Origin: JBEVEP01 sp040512755
Lineage (GTDB): Bacteria; Pseudomonadota; Alphaproteobacteria; Rhizobiales; Rhizobiaceae
Direction: 5' to 3'
Assembly (NCBI GenBank): GCA_040512755.1
Contig: JBEVEP010000364.1
Span: 1-8,627, forward strand
Length of the DNA stretch: 8,627 nucleotides
Under the pieces are notes generated by a model, which ran no database searches, was not told the origin of the DNA, and was given only the letters and a program-made list of their open reading frames with translations. The stretch's first letter is position 1; each line of letters opens with the position of its first letter. Positions 5,999 through 8,627 of this stretch are shown here, in pieces. Made by a program: the position numbers and the translations under genes.

Positions 5999-6007
5999 TG
6001 TGGATAA
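5999..6007. promoter_or_regulatory. DnaA box
   Basis: TGTGGATAA is the reverse complement of TTATCCACA, the strongest form of the DnaA box. It is a single site between the phosphate permease gene and nrdJ. DnaA is known to affect ribonucleotide reductase transcription in E. coli (nrdAB); a similar role here is inference. No second perfect box is evident, so this is not an origin. Confidence 0.5.
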
Positions 6008-6070
6008 CGGGGAGAAGTGTGCCGGAGAATCCATTTGGTTCGGAGGTCGCGGACAGTGACGCAAACCCGC

Positions 6071-6107
6071 TCGGCAAATTTGCCGATCATGCAACTGTGA
6101 TCGGCAA
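6071..6107 (-). terminator. Strong hairpin after the phosphate permease gene
   Basis: TTGCCGATCA (6080-6089) and TGATCGGCAA (6098-6107) form a perfect 10-bp stem with an 8-base loop, 26 bases beyond the stop codon at 6133. Overlapping it, TCGGCAAATTTGCCGA (6071-6086) is a perfect 16-base palindrome, so the middle block can pair in two ways. The minus-strand hairpin is followed by ATTTG, not a long U run, so termination would be weak or Rho-assisted. It may instead stabilise the 3' end. Confidence 0.5.
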
Positions 6108-6132
6108 GCCAGGCGAGATCGCTACCCTCGAA

Positions 6133-7683
6133 CTAGGTCAGCCCGCCCAGGATCATGAAAAGCGCTGCGGCGAGGAGCGCCGACATCGGGACTGTCGTCA
6201 CCCAGGCTGTGACGATGGCGGTTACATGCGCCCGCCGCACAAGCCGGCGGCGGATGAGTGCCTGGCGGGAGCCTTTTTTGCCACCTGTCAGCGGATCGAT
6301 TGGCCGGGCCAGGGCCTCCACCGGCTCGGGCAGCTCAAGGTCCGGGATCTCTCGCCTGGCCTTCGCCTGAAGATAGGATCTGCGCCTGATCGAGCGGATG
6401 GCCGACCATTCGCGAAAAAAGCCGATTCCGAAAACCGAGCCCACGGCGATGTGAGTCGTACTCACCGGAAGGCCGAGCCAGGAAGCGGCAAGAACGGTAA
6501 TTGCTGTGGACAGCGCGATGCAGAAGGCGCGAACCGGGTTCAGCTTGGTGATCTCGCCGCCAACCATGCGGATGAGCCGTGGGCCGAACAGCAAGAGGCC
6601 GACCGAGATGCCCAGCGCGCCGATCAGCATGACCCAGAAAGGAACCTCAGCCTTCGCTGCGACAGAATAGGCTCCGGCCGTATGGACGATCGCCGCCAGC
6701 GGTCCGACGGCGTTCGCGACATCGTTTGCGCCGTGGGCGAAGGAAAGCAGGGCGGCTGAAATGATCAACGGGGCCGCAAACAAGCGCCGGAGCGACTGGT
6801 TTCGATTTTCGAGGCCTTCGGACTGGCGCTGCACAACAGAGTGGCACGGAAGCCATGCAAGCAGAAATGTAGCTACCCCTATACCGGCGATGACCCTGAC
6901 ATTTGGCACGTCCAGCGAGTCCGCGGCGATCATCGCGAGGTAGGCTGCGAATGCCCCGGTCATGAAAGCCACCAGGAGCGGCACCCAGCGGCGGGCGGCT
7001 GCGATCTTGTCGACTTGGTAGATAATAGTGGCTTCAATGAAGCCCAGAATTGCAGCCGCAATCGCGCCAGCGAGAATCGGCGAAAGGACCCAGCTCGCGG
7101 TGATCGCTGCCATGGATAGCCAGTTGACTGCCTGAAGCCCTGCTGCTGCCGTGCCAGCGCCCACCACCCCACCGACGATGGCATGTGTGGTCGAGACCGG
7201 CGCTCGCAACCAGGTTGACAAATGAATCCACAGCGCGGCGGAAACGAGCGCCGATACCATCAGAATGATGAAGTCGCCGGGATCGACGACAGCCTGAGGC
7301 AGGATGATGCCGCTTGCAATTGTGTCGACCACTTTACGGCCGGCAAAAAGCGCCCCGAACGCCTCGAAGACCGCAGCCATCGCAAGGGCTCCGCCCATGG
7401 TGATGACCCGCGCTCCGACCGCCGGGCCGACATTGTTGGCGACATCGTTCGCGCCGATGTTCATGGCCATGTAGGCCGCGATAGCCGCGGCAGCCACGAC
7501 AATGGTCGCACGCGGTTCGCCAAAGGTGTGGACGGACGCGAAGATGGCCGCGAGCGAGAGGAAAATAAGCCCGAGCCCGGGCGCAATCAGAGCGCGCGCC
7601 AGAAAGCCCGCTGCCTCCTCGAAATTCGTCAGCCTGTCGAGATCCTTGTCGAGGATACGTTTTGGGAACTTGCGAGCGCTCAT
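6133..7683 (-). CDS. pit: PiT-family inorganic phosphate permease
   Basis: A 516-residue inner-membrane protein of the PiT family, low-affinity cation-coupled phosphate transporters. The duplicated family signature is intact: GANDVANNVGP (77-87) and GANDVANAVGP (318-328), each followed later by PVSTTH (162-167 and 406-411). Hydrophobic helices fill about 30-280 and 305-425. A basic, Arg-rich stretch with an RRRSY run (about 425-487) forms a likely cytoplasmic loop before the final helix (488-513). The length matches the PitA class of about 500 residues. The N-terminal 20 residues are charged and cytoplasmic in appearance. ATG 7683 has only a weak GGAG some 16 bases upstream. The DUF47 partner often found beside rhizobial pit genes is absent. 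The Nudix gene ends 91 bases upstream on the same strand, so cotranscription is possible. Exact ion and substrate preference cannot be read from sequence; sulfate-type permeases exist in this superfamily. Confidence 0.93.
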   Translation of the reverse strand: MSARKFPKRILDKDLDRLTNFEEAAGFLARALIAPGLGLIFLSLAAIFASVHTFGEPRATIVVAAAAIAAYMAMNIGANDVANNVGPAVGARVITMGGALAMAAVFEAFGALFAGRKVVDTIASGIILPQAVVDPGDFIILMVSALVSAALWIHLSTWLRAPVSTTHAIVGGVVGAGTAAAGLQAVNWLSMAAITASWVLSPILAGAIAAAILGFIEATIIYQVDKIAAARRWVPLLVAFMTGAFAAYLAMIAADSLDVPNVRVIAGIGVATFLLAWLPCHSVVQRQSEGLENRNQSLRRLFAAPLIISAALLSFAHGANDVANAVGPLAAIVHTAGAYSVAAKAEVPFWVMLIGALGISVGLLLFGPRLIRMVGGEITKLNPVRAFCIALSTAITVLAASWLGLPVSTTHIAVGSVFGIGFFREWSAIRSIRRRSYLQAKARREIPDLELPEPVEALARPIDPLTGGKKGSRQALIRRRLVRRAHVTAIVTAWVTTVPMSALLAAALFMILGGLT

Positions 7684-7774
7684 CGCCGAATCTGCCGCTC
7701 CGCAGAGACAGTAGCGTCTCGCTTTGGAACTTTCATGTCAGCAGGGCAGGGCCGGAGATCCCGGCTGGCAATGG

Positions 7775-8260
7775 TCAGGCATATTGACGGGGGTTCTTGA
7801 CAAAACGCGCAATGAGTTCGCCGAGATCCCGTTCTCTCACCAGCCTGGCCGCCTCCGCGCCCGAGAACCATTTGCGGATTCGCTCTTTCTTCTCGGGCCA
7901 CGCGGTGGCCATCTCGTCAACTTCCAACGGAAACACCAGAACCTGGCAACGCCGCTGCAAGCCCGATGAGAATTCCTTGCCATAGAAGTAGCTGCCGATT
8001 TCGAGGCGCGCGACAGCGCCACCAAGGCCAGCTTCTTCCGCCGCCTCGCGCGCCGCCGTGTCGAACAACTGCTCGCGCCCCTCCGGCCAACCCTTGGGCA
8101 GAACCCAGCGCCCGCTGTCGCGGCTCGTGATCAGCATGATTTCGACGCCGTCGCTCGTCTTGCGCCACGGCAAAGCCGCCACCTGAAGCCGGCAGGGTTT
8201 GCCGCCAAAAAGGCGCCGGACCTGCTCGGTGATGCGGTTTCGGGTTGCGTGACTGACCAT
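7775..8260 (-). CDS. Nudix hydrolase
   Basis: A 161-residue cytoplasmic hydrolase of compounds with a nucleoside or other diphosphate linked to a further group. A complete Nudix box is present: Gly57, Glu63, then REAAEEAGL at 71-79, which matches G-x5-E-x7-REUxEExGU exactly and supplies the Mg-binding glutamates. The preceding ITSRDSGRWVLPKGWPEGRE (44-63) resembles the subgroup that includes diphosphoinositol polyphosphate and diadenosine polyphosphate hydrolases. The substrate cannot be assigned from sequence. Residues 103-147 continue the beta fold and end in a charged helix. The start at ATG 8260 gives a normal length, though only GAGG about 15 bases upstream is seen. It lies just before the phosphate permease gene, a plausible pairing around phosphate economy. 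A MutT-type housecleaning role is an alternative. Confidence 0.92.
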   Translation of the reverse strand: MVSHATRNRITEQVRRLFGGKPCRLQVAALPWRKTSDGVEIMLITSRDSGRWVLPKGWPEGREQLFDTAAREAAEEAGLGGAVARLEIGSYFYGKEFSSGLQRRCQVLVFPLEVDEMATAWPEKKERIRKWFSGAEAARLVRERDLGELIARFVKNPRQYA

Positions 8261-8296
8261 GACTGGAGGGCTTTGCCTCGTGCTGATTCGTTTGCC

Positions 8297-8311
8297 GTAT
8301 AATGATTATCA
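8297..8311. promoter_or_regulatory. Fur-box-like palindrome upstream of the Nudix gene
   Basis: The minus strand reads TGATAATCATTATAC, with a perfect ATAAT-G-ATTAT palindrome at 8299-8309. It matches the 7-1-7 Fur motif TGATAAT-n-ATTATCA except for the last two bases. It sits about 40 bases upstream of ATG 8260, in promoter range. Rhizobial Fur homologues (Mur, Irr) often recognise other motifs, so the regulator is uncertain and it could simply be an AT-rich promoter element. Confidence 0.3.
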
Positions 8312-8436
8312 GCGTTTGTTGCTCGATTTAAAAGTAGTGACTATGGCCGAGAAGCTCAAACGAAAGCGGATAAACCAACTTTACTTGACAGTCCTTAGGC
8401 GATGATCCCACCGCTGGGGCTGTGCCCGGGTGGGCG

Positions 8437-8542
8437 CTAGAGCATTTTGCAGCCAAGTGGAGTCACTTGGCGTCGCACAAATGCGGCTAAAACAAAGAGC
8501 TAGAGCGGCGATCCGGTTCCGTCCGGACGCACGCCGCTCTAG
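8437..8542. repeat. CTAG-bounded two-hairpin intergenic repeat
   Basis: The element begins and ends with CTAG (8437, 8539) and has a third CTAG at 8500. Hairpin 1 pairs GCCAAGTG (8452-8459) with CACTTGGC (8464-8471) around GAGT. Hairpin 2 pairs CTAGAGCGGCG (8500-8510) with CGCCGCTCTAG (8532-8542), an 11-bp perfect stem with an inner CCGG/CCGG stem. I recognise this type as a dispersed repeat of Rhizobiales intergenic regions, from memory and unverified. It is unrelated in sequence to the repeats at 183-1511. Confidence 0.75.
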
Positions 8543-8592
8543 GACCAATCGACATTCAGGATTCAATTCTGTTGTGATGTGTGATTCATGGG

Positions 8593-8616
8593 GTTCCAGA
8601 TTTGCTGATCTGGAAC
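8593..8616. other. Perfect hairpin at the right edge
   Basis: GTTCCAGAT (8593-8601) and ATCTGGAAC (8608-8616) form a perfect 9-bp stem with a 6-base loop. No U run follows on either strand. Its meaning depends on sequence beyond the window: it could end a neighbouring gene or mark a repeat or insertion-sequence edge. The remainder of 8543-8627 shows no gene. Confidence 0.5.
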
Positions 8617-8627
8617 TCTATGATGCC

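Noticed and set aside
5999..6007. Replication origin
   Set aside because: A single DnaA box without a cluster, AT-rich unwinding element or origin-linked genes.
5742..6077. 111-codon minus-strand ORF
   Set aside because: No recognisable family, no good ribosome binding site, odd Cys/Gly-rich composition, and it overlaps predicted regulatory sites.
7730..7742. PhoB box upstream of the phosphate permease gene
   Set aside because: CTGACAT resembles one half of the box, but the second half does not match.
8343..8405. 20-codon plus-strand ORF (ATG 8343 to TGA 8405)
   Set aside because: Very short, no clear ribosome binding site and no recognisable product.
8384..8412. CTTGAC promoter -35 on the plus strand
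   Set aside because: No -10 element at 16-18 bases downstream (the position reads CCCACC) and no gene follows.
8543..8627. Insertion-sequence end at the window edge
   Set aside because: The hairpin and the GATTC motifs are suggestive but no transposase reading frame or terminal repeat partner is in view.

Overview
The window looks like chromosomal DNA from a GC-rich alphaproteobacterium of the Rhizobiales, probably Mesorhizobium-like. This rests on a very long class II ribonucleotide reductase of the alphaproteobacterial type, on -10 sequences resembling the rhizobial CTATAT form, and on abundant palindromic intergenic repeats of the kind seen in rhizobial genomes. The assignment comes from recognising sequence patterns, not from a database search.

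Layout. Positions 1-141 may hold the 3' end of a plus-strand gene cut by the window edge. Positions 183-530 and 1044-1511 hold a mosaic of long hairpin-forming repeats. Between the two blocks lies a small minus-strand gene for a DUF559 (Vsr-fold) endonuclease-like protein (563-940). The rest of the recognised genes are also on the minus strand. In transcription order these are a Nudix hydrolase (8260-7775), a PiT-family phosphate permease (7683-6133), a gap of about 670 bases, and nrdJ, the adenosylcobalamin-dependent ribonucleotide reductase (5461-1577). The right end (8261-8627) has no convincing gene. It holds a Fur-box-like palindrome, a CTAG-bounded two-hairpin repeat and a terminal hairpin.

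How parts may work together. The 670-base gap before nrdJ appears regulatory. It holds two NrdR-like boxes 32 bp apart (5695-5742), one of them over a good -10 element. A third NrdR-like box lies beside a perfect DnaA box near 5975-6007. A further CTATATATAG palindrome sits next to the nrdJ ribosome binding site. The predicted leader also contains mutually exclusive hairpins and an upstream ORF with a strong ribosome binding site that runs out of frame across the nrdJ start. This would suit tight control of dNTP supply by nucleotide status and replication initiation, but it is prediction only.

The most unusual arrangement at the left is the DUF559 nuclease gene enclosed by blocks of one palindromic repeat family. 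It resembles the layout of REP elements with their RAYT proteins. Whether the nuclease acts on the repeats is a hypothesis. No CRISPR array, tRNA, rRNA, prophage or transposase gene was seen.
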